A stretch of DNA of 64,000 nucleotides from Alphaproteobacteria bacterium. GTDB lineage: Bacteria > Pseudomonadota > Alphaproteobacteria > Rs-D84. Of this stretch, positions 34,471 through 42,647 are shown one piece after another; the first letter of the stretch is position 1; the number at the start of each line of letters is the position of its first letter. Below the pieces are notes generated by a model that was given only the letters and a program-made list of their open reading frames with translations, was not told the origin of the DNA and searched no databases. The DNA lies in NCBI GenBank assembly GCA_017535105.1, contig JAFXUI010000005.1, positions 60,107-124,106 on the forward strand. The letters run 5' to 3'. A program made the translations under genes and the position numbers.

Positions 34471-35165
34471 TTCTGTTTTATTCCCAATAGTACAACACCA
34501 ATATTGTTGGGCTTTTTTTTGCGTTTTGCAACATATTCATCAAAATTTATATCGACAACACCGCCACCGCTGGACGAAGCATGACGAAGTGTGCCGTCTG
34601 GTAATAAAAAACCCATATGATGAACCGACAGGTCGGTACCGGTCTTTTCAATAATTTTTGGGTCGCCGTTGAACGCAAACAATACGATAAGCGGTTCCTT
34701 GTTTTTGATTTTGCCCAAGTTTTCGTACGGTATGTATTCCAACTGGACGGTTTTGTTTGGCGTAGAATCAATCACGTTATGTACGCGCTTCATCCATTCT
34801 GAACGATTGATTGTGATTTCACGAAAGGCGGTTTTTCCGTATTTTGCACTTACGTTTTCAACAATGTCGGAATTGTTTGGTAACCATTCTGTTTCGATAA
34901 AATGATTGCGGGACATAAAATGAACCTTGCCGTCTTTGTATCGAATTTTGTTTAACTTTTGAACATCGCCATCGGCCAAGACTGTTTCAACAAACGTTGT
35001 GCAATCAAATGCGTCAAATCGAATAAGGGGGTCGGTATCGGGCATCTTTTCTTCGCCCAGTGGATCCAGTATGTATGGTTTGCCCAAATATTTTTCGCCA
35101 ATTGTCGCATCGCGTTCAGTCGCAATACAAAGTGTCGGAAAAAACAATAACCACCATAGTTTCAT
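34467..35165 (-). CDS. DUF1460 family periplasmic amidase-like protein (NlpC/P60 fold)
   Basis: 232 residues with a short signal peptide (MKLWWLLFFPTLCIA). IRFDAFDCTTFVETVLA matches the D-C-T-T-F-V-E motif of the DUF1460 family, whose Cys is the nucleophile of an NlpC/P60-like fold. VHHMGFLLPDGTLRHASSSGGGVVDI supplies a His and the HAS block. The family cuts peptidoglycan peptides in known cases, so a cell-wall recycling or trimming role in the periplasm is likely. It is translationally coupled to tsaD, which is probably a shared transcript rather than a shared pathway. Confidence 0.85.
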   Translation of the reverse strand: MKLWWLLFFPTLCIATERDATIGEKYLGKPYILDPLGEEKMPDTDPLIRFDAFDCTTFVETVLADGDVQKLNKIRYKDGKVHFMSRNHFIETEWLPNNSDIVENVSAKYGKTAFREITINRSEWMKRVHNVIDSTPNKTVQLEYIPYENLGKIKNKEPLIVLFAFNGDPKIIEKTGTDLSVHHMGFLLPDGTLRHASSSGGGVVDINFDEYVAKRKKKPNNIGVVLLGIKQK

Positions 35166-35462
35166 TTAGATGTTTTCTTTGATTGTGTTGCCGGTGTGGC
35201 ATAACACAATCGCGGTTGAAACGTCCATTTCACCAGAATCGGGCAGGGACGCAATTTTACTTACACACGCGACAATTAAATCAATGTCGCCTTCGCCGGC
35301 CACCGCCACCTTGACCGCGGCAACACGTTGGTCATTTGATGCGGCAAGCCAATGTTTTAACGAACCTGTTTCCAAATTGTTTGTATGCTGTGTATAGAAA
35401 AACACAAAAAATACAGTCAATAATACCGCAATACCCAAAACAAACTTTAACACAAATTTCAT
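35166..35462 (-). CDS. Small single-pass membrane protein of unknown function
   Basis: 98 residues: one N-terminal transmembrane helix (FVLKFVLGIAVLLTVFFVFFY), then a 70-residue soluble part with two Cys (IVACVSK; VLCHTG). The soluble part looks alpha-helical and Ala/Val-rich. It abuts the DUF1460 gene, with its stop just before that start. No family is recognised. Confidence 0.65.
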   Translation of the reverse strand: MKFVLKFVLGIAVLLTVFFVFFYTQHTNNLETGSLKHWLAASNDQRVAAVKVAVAGEGDIDLIVACVSKIASLPDSGEMDVSTAIVLCHTGNTIKENI

Positions 35463-35491
35463 TTTTTCCCCCGATTAAAAACGATTGATTT

Positions 35492-35836
35492 TTATTCACA
35501 ACGAACAAGCCATATATCATAGTCTGCGTTCTGCAGTGGGTTTTCCCCAGGCTCGTTTTTATTCATCCAGCCACTGAAAATCATATTATTGTTCTGTGAT
35601 ATTTCAATGAACATAAAAGCATTTTCCGCCTCAAACGGATCGGTTTGCTTACACGAACGTACCAACAGATTTAATTTTTCGTATGGTGTATCTTGGTTTA
35701 CTGGGACATTTAATACGTGATTTTTTCCCGATGTTTTATCCAATATATCAACAACCGCGGTTGCGCGGTCAATATAGGCGTTCGCGTTAAACACAAACAA
35801 AAAAGTTGCGATAAAAATTGCGAATATTTTTTTCAT
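35492..35836 (-). CDS. DUF2155 secreted protein
   Basis: 114 residues with a clear signal peptide (MKKIFAIFIATFLFVFNANA). RATAVVDILDKTSGKNHVLNVPVNQDTPYEKLNLLVRSCKQTDPFEAENAFMFIEI, then FSGWMNKNEPGENPLQNADYDIWLVRC, is the hallmark of DUF2155, an alphaproteobacterial periplasmic family of about this size whose two Cys (in RSCK and at the C-terminus) can form a disulfide. The start is the second Met, at the signal peptide. The function is not known. It follows rplS on the same strand after a terminator and is then followed by the small membrane gene. Confidence 0.85.
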   Translation of the reverse strand: MKKIFAIFIATFLFVFNANAYIDRATAVVDILDKTSGKNHVLNVPVNQDTPYEKLNLLVRSCKQTDPFEAENAFMFIEISQNNNMIFSGWMNKNEPGENPLQNADYDIWLVRCE

Positions 35837-35895
35837 ACCCAATATATTACTTGTATGCATTTACAATGTCAAATTTATAAATCATAAATAAAAAA

Positions 35896-35919
35896 ATATC
35901 CCACATGACGTGGGATATT
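35896..35919 (-). terminator. Rho-independent terminator of the rpsP-rplS operon
   Basis: On the minus strand AATATCCCAC-N4/5-GTGGGATATT followed by TTTTTTA. Confidence 0.8.
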
Positions 35920-35938
35920 AAAACAAGGTGTGACAAAC

Positions 35939-36328
35939 TTATTTGTTTTCGCTTGCCTTTGCGTTCGCAGACAAATCTTCGACAATACGTGCCTTTTTGC
36001 CCGACAATCCGCGCAAGAAGAACAATTTTGCACGACGAACACGACCCGTACGAACCTTTTCAATCTTTTCGATTGCAGGTGTGTACAATGGGAACTTGCG
36101 TTCAACACCAATGCCATATGATTCACGACGTACAGTGAACGAAGCGTTATTGCCATTACCACCATCACGTGCGATAACAACACCTTCGAACATCTGGATA
36201 CGGAATTTATCACCATCTTTAATTTTTACGTGAACTTTCACTGTATCACCCGCCTTGAAATTCGGGATTTTCTTATCTGCTGCAACTTTTGCGATATTTG
36301 CGGCTTCTACTTTTTTCAAGATACTCAT
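35939..36328 (-). CDS. rplS: 50S ribosomal protein L19
   Basis: 129 residues. L19 lies at the 30S-50S interface. [95 protein letters not shown] is full length and highly typical. A short Ala/Ser/Glu tail follows. Its ATG overlaps the trmD stop by four bases, the usual trmD-rplS coupling. Confidence 0.97.
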   Translation of the reverse strand: MSILKKVEAANIAKVAADKKIPNFKAGDTVKVHVKIKDGDKFRIQMFEGVVIARDGGNGNNASFTVRRESYGIGVERKFPLYTPAIEKIEKVRTGRVRRAKLFFLRGLSGKKARIVEDLSANAKASENK

Positions 36329-37011
36329 TTTTTATTTTCCTTTATTAAGTCCGGACGACGCTCTTTTGTTATTTCGTCCGATTGTTGTTTCCGCCACCGT
36401 TCGATATTGCCGTGGTGGCCAGACAGCAGGACTTCTGGGACATTACGTCCACGCCATACTGACGGTCGGGTATACAACGGCCATTCCAACCCGCCGATTT
36501 CAAAACTTTCATTGTCGGTAGATTCAGATCCACCGTGCAGCACATTATCTAACAGACGAACGCAACTGTCAACAAAAACTTCTGCGGCAATTTCGCCACC
36601 CGACAGTATATAGTCGCCAATCGACAATTCCATGATATCGTATTCATCGATAATACGCTGGTCAATTCCCTCGTACCGCCCACAAATCAGGGTATATGTT
36701 GTGTTCGTGTCGGCAACAAATTCTCGCACCATTTTTTGATTCAAACGCGGCCCGCGTGGTGAAAAGTATATGATTTTACCGCGGTTTTTAATTGAGTCAA
36801 TCGCCGCCGCCAATGGTTCGGGACGCATAACCATACCGTTCCCACCACCAAATTGTTCGTCATCAACACTGCCATAGTTGTTTATCGCAAAGTCGCGAAT
36901 ATTGATAACATCATATGTCCAAATCTTCTTTTCCAGTGCACGACCAACAACCCCCGCGCCAAGTGTGCCTGGAAACATTTCTGGAAAGATTGTCAGTATA
37001 TTAAAGTGCAT
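36325..37011 (-). CDS. trmD: tRNA (guanine-N1)-methyltransferase TrmD
   Basis: 228 residues; TrmD methylates G37 next to the anticodon, preventing frameshifts. [65 protein letters not shown], the knot [31 protein letters not shown] (SAM site and catalytic Asp) and HYTRP-like [29 protein letters not shown] are all present. It comes after four small ORFs that separate it from rimM, instead of directly following rimM. Confidence 0.97.
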   Translation of the reverse strand: MHFNILTIFPEMFPGTLGAGVVGRALEKKIWTYDVINIRDFAINNYGSVDDEQFGGGNGMVMRPEPLAAAIDSIKNRGKIIYFSPRGPRLNQKMVREFVADTNTTYTLICGRYEGIDQRIIDEYDIMELSIGDYILSGGEIAAEVFVDSCVRLLDNVLHGGSESTDNESFEIGGLEWPLYTRPSVWRGRNVPEVLLSGHHGNIERWRKQQSDEITKERRPDLIKENKK

Positions 37012-37266
37012 TTATCTTGTCTTTTCTTGCGTTTTACGACATTGTTCCGCGCAATCTTGTAATTGTTTCAGAACAAATGGCAATTGTTGCGAAGTGTCAA
37101 TATCGGTTGTGTGTTCTGTTTGACTTGCCTTGTAATTAATTGACATCCAAAAATTGTACTGCTTTTGCAGGGCATTTGCCTGTTTTATAACCTCGCATTC
37201 CGTAAAAGTTTTTTCACAATCACAATCACAAACAGAATTGCCACGATAGCGAATGGACTTTTTCAT
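37012..37266 (-). CDS. Small Cys-rich protein (SIRYR/TIRYC pair, copy 2)
   Basis: 84 residues starting MKKSIRYRGNSVCDCDCEKTFTECEV; the frame upstream of this Met is likely not coding. Four Cys in the first 27 residues and one in DCAEQCRK at the end match the neighbour at 37278-37541 (TIRYC..CNCDCEKPLTEC, ECAAQCRK). The pattern C-x-C-x-C then C-x3-C suits a metal site or disulfides (inference). It abuts trmD and is part of the rpsP-rplS operon. The function is unknown. Confidence 0.6.
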   Translation of the reverse strand: MKKSIRYRGNSVCDCDCEKTFTECEVIKQANALQKQYNFWMSINYKASQTEHTTDIDTSQQLPFVLKQLQDCAEQCRKTQEKTR

Positions 37267-37277
37267 TGTATTGCCTT

Positions 37278-37541
37278 TTATCTTTGTAAGCCTTGGAGTT
37301 TGCGACACTGTGCGGCGCATTCAGTTAAACGTTTTTCAACAAAATCTAATGGTTTGAACGTATAAACGATAATTTTGCGTTCAAACAAATCGGCCTCGTT
37401 AAACAGGGCGGTTGATAAATCGTGCTGCTGTTTGGTCAATGCGTCCATTTCTTTGACGACACTGCATTCGGTCAGTGGTTTTTCACAATCACAATTACAA
37501 ATAACCTTATCATCACCACAATATCGTATAGTCGTTTTCAT
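37278..37541 (-). CDS. Small Cys-rich protein (SIRYR/TIRYC pair, copy 1)
   Basis: 87 residues, paralogue of the next gene in the operon: MKTTIRYCGDDKVICNCDCEKPLTECSVV at the start and LTECAAQCRKLQ at the end. It has seven Cys. The middle is helical and charged. The TIRYC-CxCxxxCE start also recurs in the 223-residue protein (DTIRYCTCVHLCEQ), so one motif is shared by three products in the cluster. The function is unknown. Confidence 0.6.
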   Translation of the reverse strand: MKTTIRYCGDDKVICNCDCEKPLTECSVVKEMDALTKQQHDLSTALFNEADLFERKIIVYTFKPLDFVEKRLTECAAQCRKLQGLQR

Positions 37542-37556
37542 TTTAATTAAATGTCC

Positions 37557-37814
37557 TTATTTTGTGTTCTGTTTGTTTTCCATTTGGCATTTCGTACAGA
37601 TTTCGTACATCTGTTCAATATTGCTGCGCACTTCTTCCCATGAATTTTGATTTGATTTTTCCAAAATCAATTTGTCTTCATCTGGATAAAAGATTGTTTT
37701 TCCATCGGCAACATGTTTACGCAATGGACATGTTTGTTTGTTCATGTTTTCTGGGCAACCATTATATGTTATTGGTATCACCACATCTAAACCTGTCAGA
37801 ATTGTCTTTGGCAT
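37557..37814 (-). CDS. Small Cys-rich protein with CP-x-C motif
   Basis: 85 residues. NGCPENMNKQTCPLRKHV, W-x2-V-R-x3-EQMYEICTKCQMENKQNTK corresponds almost residue by residue to the second half of the 223-residue protein upstream (YCPVGQTNDTCELRKQF, W-x-K-CRRELDAMYKICAKCQAKHRQNTK). It is therefore a duplicated domain. Cys are in a C-P-x(n)-C pair and a C-x2-C pair. The ORF lies 12 bases after the neighbour and within the rpsP-rplS operon. No database family is recognised. Confidence 0.6.
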   Translation of the reverse strand: MPKTILTGLDVVIPITYNGCPENMNKQTCPLRKHVADGKTIFYPDEDKLILEKSNQNSWEEVRSNIEQMYEICTKCQMENKQNTK

Positions 37815-37826
37815 TTTATTTCCTTT

Positions 37827-38498
37827 TTATTTTGTGTTTTGTCTGTGCTTTGCTTGGCATTTTGCACATATTTTATACATTGCATCAAGTTCTCTGCGAC
37901 ATTTTTTCCAATCAGCACTGTCTGGTAAAAGATTTGGATCACTGGAAATTTCGTACACACCACGATGGGTTGGACCATAAAATTGTTTCCGTAATTCACA
38001 CGTGTCATTTGTTTGACCAACCGGACAGTATTGTACAAACGCTGGTATTTTAATATCCAAACGCGTCACCATATCAAACTTTACTGGTGTCATGGTGTTT
38101 TGTTTGGTTTTCAAGAATTTGGTTCTTGTTTTGGTATTTTGCTTGTTATTGTCAAAACGCGGTGCTTTAAGATTTTTCATTATGTCAACATCTGGGGTGT
38201 CAATTTCGCAATTCACATCACGACCGTTTGCAAAAAGGCGCGAACCTTTACATTGTCCACCAAATGGACATTGTTGATATAATGGAATGCATCTTATTCC
38301 GCCGTTTGTAGTTGGATATGTTTGAAATTGTTCGCACAAATGAACACAAGTACAATAACGAATCGTGTCATTTATTTTCATATATTGTGATGGTTTATAA
38401 ACTATGACGCCATCCTTTTTTGTGTCGTCGTTGATGTCTTTTTCAAACACAAAAGGTTTTGGTGTAAAAATCTTGTAAAATTCTGGTTCTTTACTCAT
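37827..38498 (-). CDS. Two-domain Cys-rich protein
   Basis: 223 residues. The N-terminal half has RYCTCVHLCEQ, GGIRCIPLYQQCPFGGQCKG (CP-x3-C) and a Cys in VNCEI. A lysine-rich KQNTKTRTKFLKTKQNT linker joins it to the C-terminal half that is paralogous to the 85-residue gene just downstream. At the linker the ORF looks like two units fused in frame, with the second beginning near an internal MTPVKF. The protein is soluble, has no signal peptide and carries 12 or more Cys, so metal binding is more likely than disulfides in the cytoplasm (inference). It begins two bases after rimM. Confidence 0.6.
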   Translation of the reverse strand: MSKEPEFYKIFTPKPFVFEKDINDDTKKDGVIVYKPSQYMKINDTIRYCTCVHLCEQFQTYPTTNGGIRCIPLYQQCPFGGQCKGSRLFANGRDVNCEIDTPDVDIMKNLKAPRFDNNKQNTKTRTKFLKTKQNTMTPVKFDMVTRLDIKIPAFVQYCPVGQTNDTCELRKQFYGPTHRGVYEISSDPNLLPDSADWKKCRRELDAMYKICAKCQAKHRQNTK

Positions 38499-38499
38499 A

Positions 38500-38964
38500 C
38501 TATTTCACCATAATTGTCTTTGTGGTCATATCAACATTTGCGCCAATGAACGAAATGTAATCACCATTGTCCAATTCGATTATGTCGCCGGCACCAAAGT
38601 TTTGAAAACCCGCAACTGTACCAATCTTTTCACCATCGCGCATAACGACAAACCCAATCAAATCTGCCTGGTAATATTCATCAGATGAAAGTTCGGGCAG
38701 GGTGCCACGGTCAATATAAAGTTCTGTGCCACGCAGTGTTTCAGCGGCATTACGGTCATCAAACCCAGCAATGTGTGCGATGATAACCGTTGAATTTGGT
38801 ACAACACGAATGAATTTAAAATCACATTCTTTGAACTTTGTACTTTGTACTTTAAACTTTTGAAAATCTTGTGGCTTTTCAGAATATGTCTGAACACGCA
38901 CGTCGCCCCGAATACCCTGGGGGGCAACAATTTTACCAACCAAGATTTTGCTTTCGGTCGACAT
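38500..38964 (-). CDS. rimM: 16S rRNA processing protein RimM
   Basis: 154 residues; RimM binds S19 and helps 30S head assembly. ILVGKIVAPQGIRGDVRVQTYSEKPQ starts the RimM N-domain, DDRNAAETLRGTELYIDR leads to the PRC barrel, and YYQADLIGFVVMRDGEKIGTVAGFQNFGAGDIIEL, then VDMTTKTIMV, completes it. An unusual stretch KFKVQSTKFKE (residues about 36-46) is encoded by four heptamer repeats and is not part of the family core. It is separated from trmD by four small ORFs and preceded by two more, which departs from the normal rpsP-rimM-trmD-rplS. Confidence 0.93.
   Translation of the reverse strand: MSTESKILVGKIVAPQGIRGDVRVQTYSEKPQDFQKFKVQSTKFKECDFKFIRVVPNSTVIIAHIAGFDDRNAAETLRGTELYIDRGTLPELSSDEYYQADLIGFVVMRDGEKIGTVAGFQNFGAGDIIELDNGDYISFIGANVDMTTKTIMVK
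38830..38857. repeat. Four tandem heptamers inside rimM
   Basis: Plus strand TTTGAAC-TTTGTAC-TTTGTAC-TTTAAAC (38830-38857). The 28 bp cannot shift the frame to a stop and insert Lys/Gln/Ser/Phe-rich sequence in the RimM N-domain. Two more such heptamers occur at 63095-63108. Confidence 0.75.
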
Positions 38965-39257
38965 TATTTGCCTTTGGTTAATTCCTGTTTACGCAGAAAC
39001 TGTTTATAGATTGCGCATTCTTTTTCGTATGGGCAACCTTCGCCAGTAAATATGTTATAGTTGATATTGTTTTTCGCATAATGCTCAATCGCGCGCGCCC
39101 ATTGATTCATATGGTCAGAATATTTTCTGCAAATAAGCTTTTTATCATACGGACAGCAATATGTCTTGTACGGCGTGCGTGGTGCAGACGCAACCAAAAG
39201 TGGTCGCACATCAATTTGATACGAACTTGTAATTGGTTTTACGTATGCTTTTCTCAT
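38964..39257 (-). CDS. Small Cys-rich protein between rpsP and rimM
   Basis: 97 residues. KTYCCPYDKKLICRKY and GEGCPYEKECAIYKQFLRK contain two CP-x4/5-C units, the same style as the CP motifs of the downstream small ORFs. The N-terminus is basic (MRKAYVKPITSSYQ). The stop overlaps the rimM ATG by one base (TAATG), so its translation is coupled to rimM. The function is unknown. Confidence 0.65.
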   Translation of the reverse strand: MRKAYVKPITSSYQIDVRPLLVASAPRTPYKTYCCPYDKKLICRKYSDHMNQWARAIEHYAKNNINYNIFTGEGCPYEKECAIYKQFLRKQELTKGK

Positions 39258-39259
39258 AG

Positions 39260-39514
39260 TTACTTCCCAATTTGCGATCTTTTGTACACACCGTTTGTTG
39301 TTGTAATAATATCTTTGATTTCCATAAGATATTGCTTAAGGCTCAATTGGTGTGCAGTTGCGTATTGTATCAACGGTTCCAAATTCAGCATGTAACTGTC
39401 ATAGACAATGGCGCGCATTTCCGCGTCTTTAAACCACAGACCGCTGAACACATCACTTTTTAAGATGCACGCGCCATAGTGTCTATAATATTCCATACTG
39501 CGTTTGTTTGGCAT
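39260..39514 (-). CDS. Small unknown protein coupled to rpsP
   Basis: 84 residues starting MPNKRSMEYYRHYGACILKSD, helical, a single Cys. Its start overlaps the rpsP stop by one base (TAATG). It has no link by sequence to the Cys-rich group apart from position. No domain is recognised. Confidence 0.6.
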   Translation of the reverse strand: MPNKRSMEYYRHYGACILKSDVFSGLWFKDAEMRAIVYDSYMLNLEPLIQYATAHQLSLKQYLMEIKDIITTTNGVYKRSQIGK

Positions 39515-39990
39515 TATTCAGCAGTTGTTTCCGTTGCTTCTGTTGCTGGTGCTTCTTCAGCGGCTGGTTCTTCGGCTGGAGTTTCTGCTGGTGCTTCTGC
39601 TGCGGCCTTGGCTGCGGCTTCTGCGGCTGCTTTTTCTTCGGCTATTTTGGCCAACTTGTCGGCTTTATCTTTTGCCTTTTGCTGTGTTTTTTCAGATGGT
39701 TGATTTTTCTTTGTCTGATTTGGAATTGGTTTTGCAGCAACCAAGCCCGCTTTTACCAAGAACTTGTACACACGGTCAGATGGTTTCGCACCCTTGGCCA
39801 TCCAAGCCTTGATATCATCAATGTTTAACGTAACGCGTTTGTCGCTGTCTTTGGCCTGCATTGGATCGTATTTACCAACAACCGCCAAGATGTTTCCAGA
39901 ATTACGTGCGTTACGAGAATCTGTAACAACAACGTGATAATATGGGCGTTTTTTCGCGCCATAACGTGCCAAACGAATAACAGTAGCCAT
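39514..39990 (-). CDS. rpsP: 30S ribosomal protein S16 with long acidic Ala/Glu tail
   Basis: 158 residues against about 80-90 in most bacteria. The core (1-86) is canonical: VIRLARYGAKKRPYYHVVVTDSRNARNSGNILAVVGKYDPMQ, RVTLNIDDIKAWMAKGAKPSDRVYKFLVKAGL. It is followed by about 70 residues of lysine-rich then Ala/Glu/Pro-rich low-complexity sequence (KAAAEAPAETPAEEPAAEE). Alphaproteobacterial S16 proteins are often extended, but this is at the long end. It is the first gene of the operon; the ATG is preceded by AAAAAGGATAAA. Confidence 0.95.
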   Translation of the reverse strand: MATVIRLARYGAKKRPYYHVVVTDSRNARNSGNILAVVGKYDPMQAKDSDKRVTLNIDDIKAWMAKGAKPSDRVYKFLVKAGLVAAKPIPNQTKKNQPSEKTQQKAKDKADKLAKIAEEKAAAEAAAKAAAEAPAETPAEEPAAEEAPATEATETTAE

Positions 39991-40041
39991 TTTTATTTAT
40001 CCTTTTTGTTTTTTATGACTTTTGCCCACAAAGAAAACCAC

Positions 40042-40070
40042 CGTCAAGAGCGAAAACTCGCCGGATGACG
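40042..40070. promoter_or_regulatory. Hairpin in the rpsP leader
   Basis: CGTCA ... TGACG enclosing GAG-CGAAAA-CTC, with internal mismatches. It lies between tRNA-Gly and rpsP, in 183 bases of otherwise featureless leader. It could control the ribosomal protein operon or be a processing site, but this is only a shape. Confidence 0.3.
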
Positions 40071-40173
40071 TTCCAATGCATACCGCATCTGGATAGTTAG
40101 TAATGGCAATCTTTGGGATTTGCAGGGCTATTATTACCCGAAAAATACGTAAAGTCAAATAAAATAACAGATT

Positions 40174-40247
40174 TGGTGCGGGCGAAGGGAATCGAACCCT
40201 CGTCTTCAGCTTGGGAAGCTGACGTGCTACCATTATACCACGCCCGC
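40174..40247 (-). tRNA. tRNA-Gly (anticodon CCC)
   Basis: 74 bases: acceptor GCGGGCG/CGCCCGC, anticodon arm CAGCT-TCCCA-AGCTG (anticodon CCC, codon GGG), T loop TTCGATT, encoded ACCA end. It lies upstream of rpsP on the same strand. A TATAAT is present about 20 bases upstream (minus strand), but no good -35 was found. Confidence 0.95.
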
Positions 40248-40341
40248 AATTGCGAAATGATTTTATATTATAATACCAACGATGTCCAGAATAAACTAAT
40301 TATAACAATGAGCGTTTCGCCGGTTATATTTTGTCTGTGAA

Positions 40342-42564
40342 TTATCGTGTTTTACATACGATTTTGTCGTTTATTACATCCATCAGCATCTGGTTGTGTT
40401 TACGTTTGCCCTTTGGTACATCGGTGTTTTTGATAACTTCAAGTGCCAATGGCATTTCAACTTCTTGTTTAAATGTGTTTTTGATTATGCGCGCCCCAAG
40501 TTCTGGACGGAAACCTTTTTGTATCACAAAATCGCGTACAGCCGGGCTGATGTCCAACCTTATGTTGTATTGTTGTTTTATTTGTCCGCATAATTCATAG
40601 CACAATGTATCTACAATTTGATGTAATGCCGGCTGGTCAAGTGGTGTAAATGTTACGATTTGGTTTATGCGTCCCAAAAATTCAGGCAAAAAGATTTTTG
40701 ATAACTGACTCTGTGTCATATTTTGCGGGGTGCCTGCGTTGCTGTATCCAATGTGATTATTAGAACTGCCGGCATTTGTTGCCATTATTATAATCGTGTT
40801 GTTGAAATCTATGGGCATCCCCTGATTGTCTGTGAATGTTCCTTTGTCCAAGATTTGCAACAGCAATCTTTGAACGTTTTTGTGCGCCTTTTCAAATTCA
40901 TCAAACAATAATACCGTGTACGGATTCTTTCTGACGATGTTTGTTAATTGACCCCCAGATTCATGCCCTATATATCCAGGTGCCGCACCGGTTAATTTTT
41001 GGACATCAATCTCATTTTGATATTCGTTCATGTTAAATGCGGAAAAACCACGCCCCAACAATGCTGCGACTTCTTCCGCAGCCTTGGTTTTTCCAACACC
41101 ACTTGGTCCACAGAACAAGAAACTTGCTTGCGGGGACGGGTTGTTGTTTGTGTGTATTATGTAAGAATGGGTCAATGTTGTTGAAACTTGTTCAATAGCA
41201 TTTTGTTGGCCGAAAACTTTGTTATTTAATTTATCTTTCAGGGTTAATATCTGCATAGATGTTGATGTTTTCAACATTTCTGGTGGTATATCAAACGAGT
41301 CAACCAATGCCTTGTTAACCATATCAATAGTGCATTTTTTTGAATCTTTGTTATTACACGCCAACACGCAAACATAGTTTAATAAATCAATAGATTTATC
41401 CGGAAAGTTTCTGTTGTGAATATACAAACCAGACTTGTTAACAATATCGGTCAACACTTCGTTCGGAATAGAGATTGAATATGTTTTCTCGTACGATGGT
41501 TTTAATCCCTTTAATATATCCAATGTCATTTCTGGTGTTGGTTCGGATATTTTTATCTGATTAAATCTGCGCAAGAATGCACCATCGCGAATAGACAAAA
41601 ATTCTTCATCAGTAGTTGCGGCAATTACGCGTGTTTTGCCATTGGTTAAAAATGGTTTAAGTATATCGGCAATGTTATTGTCTTTTGCTGAACTGGAGAA
41701 TAGTGTGTGCAATTCGTCCAAAAATAATATACAGTTGCTTTCAGCGATTTTCTCCATCATCTTGGTCACTTTTTGTTCAAGTTGACCACGATACATGGTG
41801 CCACCCATTAATGTTCCAAAGTTCACAGCTATGACCTTGGTATCGTGCAACATCGGGTGTGATAGTTTTTTGACAATGTTATATGCCAATCCTTCCACCA
41901 ATGCTGTTTTACCAGTTCCATTTTTGCCGATTAATACAACATTGCTGCGATTTTGCTTTAACAAATAATTTTCAATCAGTTGAATTTCTTTTTCGCGATG
42001 TAACACCGGCGGCGTGGACAATCCAGTGGCCTTTTGTGTTAAATCTGTTCCAAAACCGATGGGGTTTTGGGCGCTTTTTTGTTTGGCCTTTTCTTTAGTC
42101 AGGTTTTCCTGTGTTTCTTTATATTCTTTTGGAAACAACTGCTCGAATGTTAAACCATACTCTTGTAATATTGGTTCTGTATGTTTTAGTAATTCACCAG
42201 CACAACGGTCTTTGGTAGAAAGACGCGCTTGGAAACAAAGCAACAAGCGTTTTATATCGTCGCCTTCGTAATACATTTGCTCTGTAATGTCATTATCTTT
42301 TTTGGCACGAACTCTGCGTGGCGCCTCATAACATGCTTCATGTAATGTAGAAAAGTTTTTCAGGTGTTCACGCAGTTTTTGTTGAAAATCTTCTACATCA
42401 AACTCTGGTAACTTTTGCGCAAGATATTTGCCAACAGCTGGGCTGAATGCCAACAATACACATTCAATGGCAAATGGTGTTATGTATGAAACACATCCAT
42501 AGAAATACTCAAATGTGTAATCATCTATTTCTGTACCTGTTAAATGGTTTTTGTTTTCAGCCAC
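40342..42564 (-). CDS. ClpA-like Hsp100 ATPase with two AAA+ domains
   Basis: 740 residues starting at GTG (AAAGGA upstream). D1: Walker A GKNGTGKT (213-220), Walker B ILFLDELHT (279-287). D2: Walker A GPSGVGKT (486-493), Walker B LLFDEFEKAH, sensor ATNAG. There is no ClpB middle domain, so this is ClpA/C-type. In D2 the loop that ClpA and ClpX use to dock on ClpP (IGF/IGL) is HIGYSN (604-609), suggesting it may still bind a ClpP. The first 170 residues do not look like the usual Clp_N repeat and may recognise other substrates or adaptors. A canonical ClpA would have a Clp_N domain of 150 residues. Confidence 0.85.
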   Translation of the reverse strand: MAENKNHLTGTEIDDYTFEYFYGCVSYITPFAIECVLLAFSPAVGKYLAQKLPEFDVEDFQQKLREHLKNFSTLHEACYEAPRRVRAKKDNDITEQMYYEGDDIKRLLLCFQARLSTKDRCAGELLKHTEPILQEYGLTFEQLFPKEYKETQENLTKEKAKQKSAQNPIGFGTDLTQKATGLSTPPVLHREKEIQLIENYLLKQNRSNVVLIGKNGTGKTALVEGLAYNIVKKLSHPMLHDTKVIAVNFGTLMGGTMYRGQLEQKVTKMMEKIAESNCILFLDELHTLFSSSAKDNNIADILKPFLTNGKTRVIAATTDEEFLSIRDGAFLRRFNQIKISEPTPEMTLDILKGLKPSYEKTYSISIPNEVLTDIVNKSGLYIHNRNFPDKSIDLLNYVCVLACNNKDSKKCTIDMVNKALVDSFDIPPEMLKTSTSMQILTLKDKLNNKVFGQQNAIEQVSTTLTHSYIIHTNNNPSPQASFLFCGPSGVGKTKAAEEVAALLGRGFSAFNMNEYQNEIDVQKLTGAAPGYIGHESGGQLTNIVRKNPYTVLLFDEFEKAHKNVQRLLLQILDKGTFTDNQGMPIDFNNTIIIMATNAGSSNNHIGYSNAGTPQNMTQSQLSKIFLPEFLGRINQIVTFTPLDQPALHQIVDTLCYELCGQIKQQYNIRLDISPAVRDFVIQKGFRPELGARIIKNTFKQEVEMPLALEVIKNTDVPKGKRKHNQMLMDVINDKIVCKTR

Positions 42565-42647
42565 TAAATATATCCTTTATTATCTTATAACCTAGCACAA
42601 AGGGGTGTTTTGTCAAGCGTCAAAACGGGGAGAAGAGCGTTATTTGC

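Noticed and set aside
37796..38038. 80-residue ORF in another frame
   Set aside because: It is a shadow of the 223-residue Cys-rich protein, which has the motif support.
39260..39514. Assigning the 84-residue ORF to the Cys-rich group
   Set aside because: It has one Cys only and no shared motif; the link is by position.
39997..40233. 78-residue minus-strand ORF
   Set aside because: It reads through tRNA-Gly(CCC) and the rpsP leader; no ribosome binding site or coding signal.
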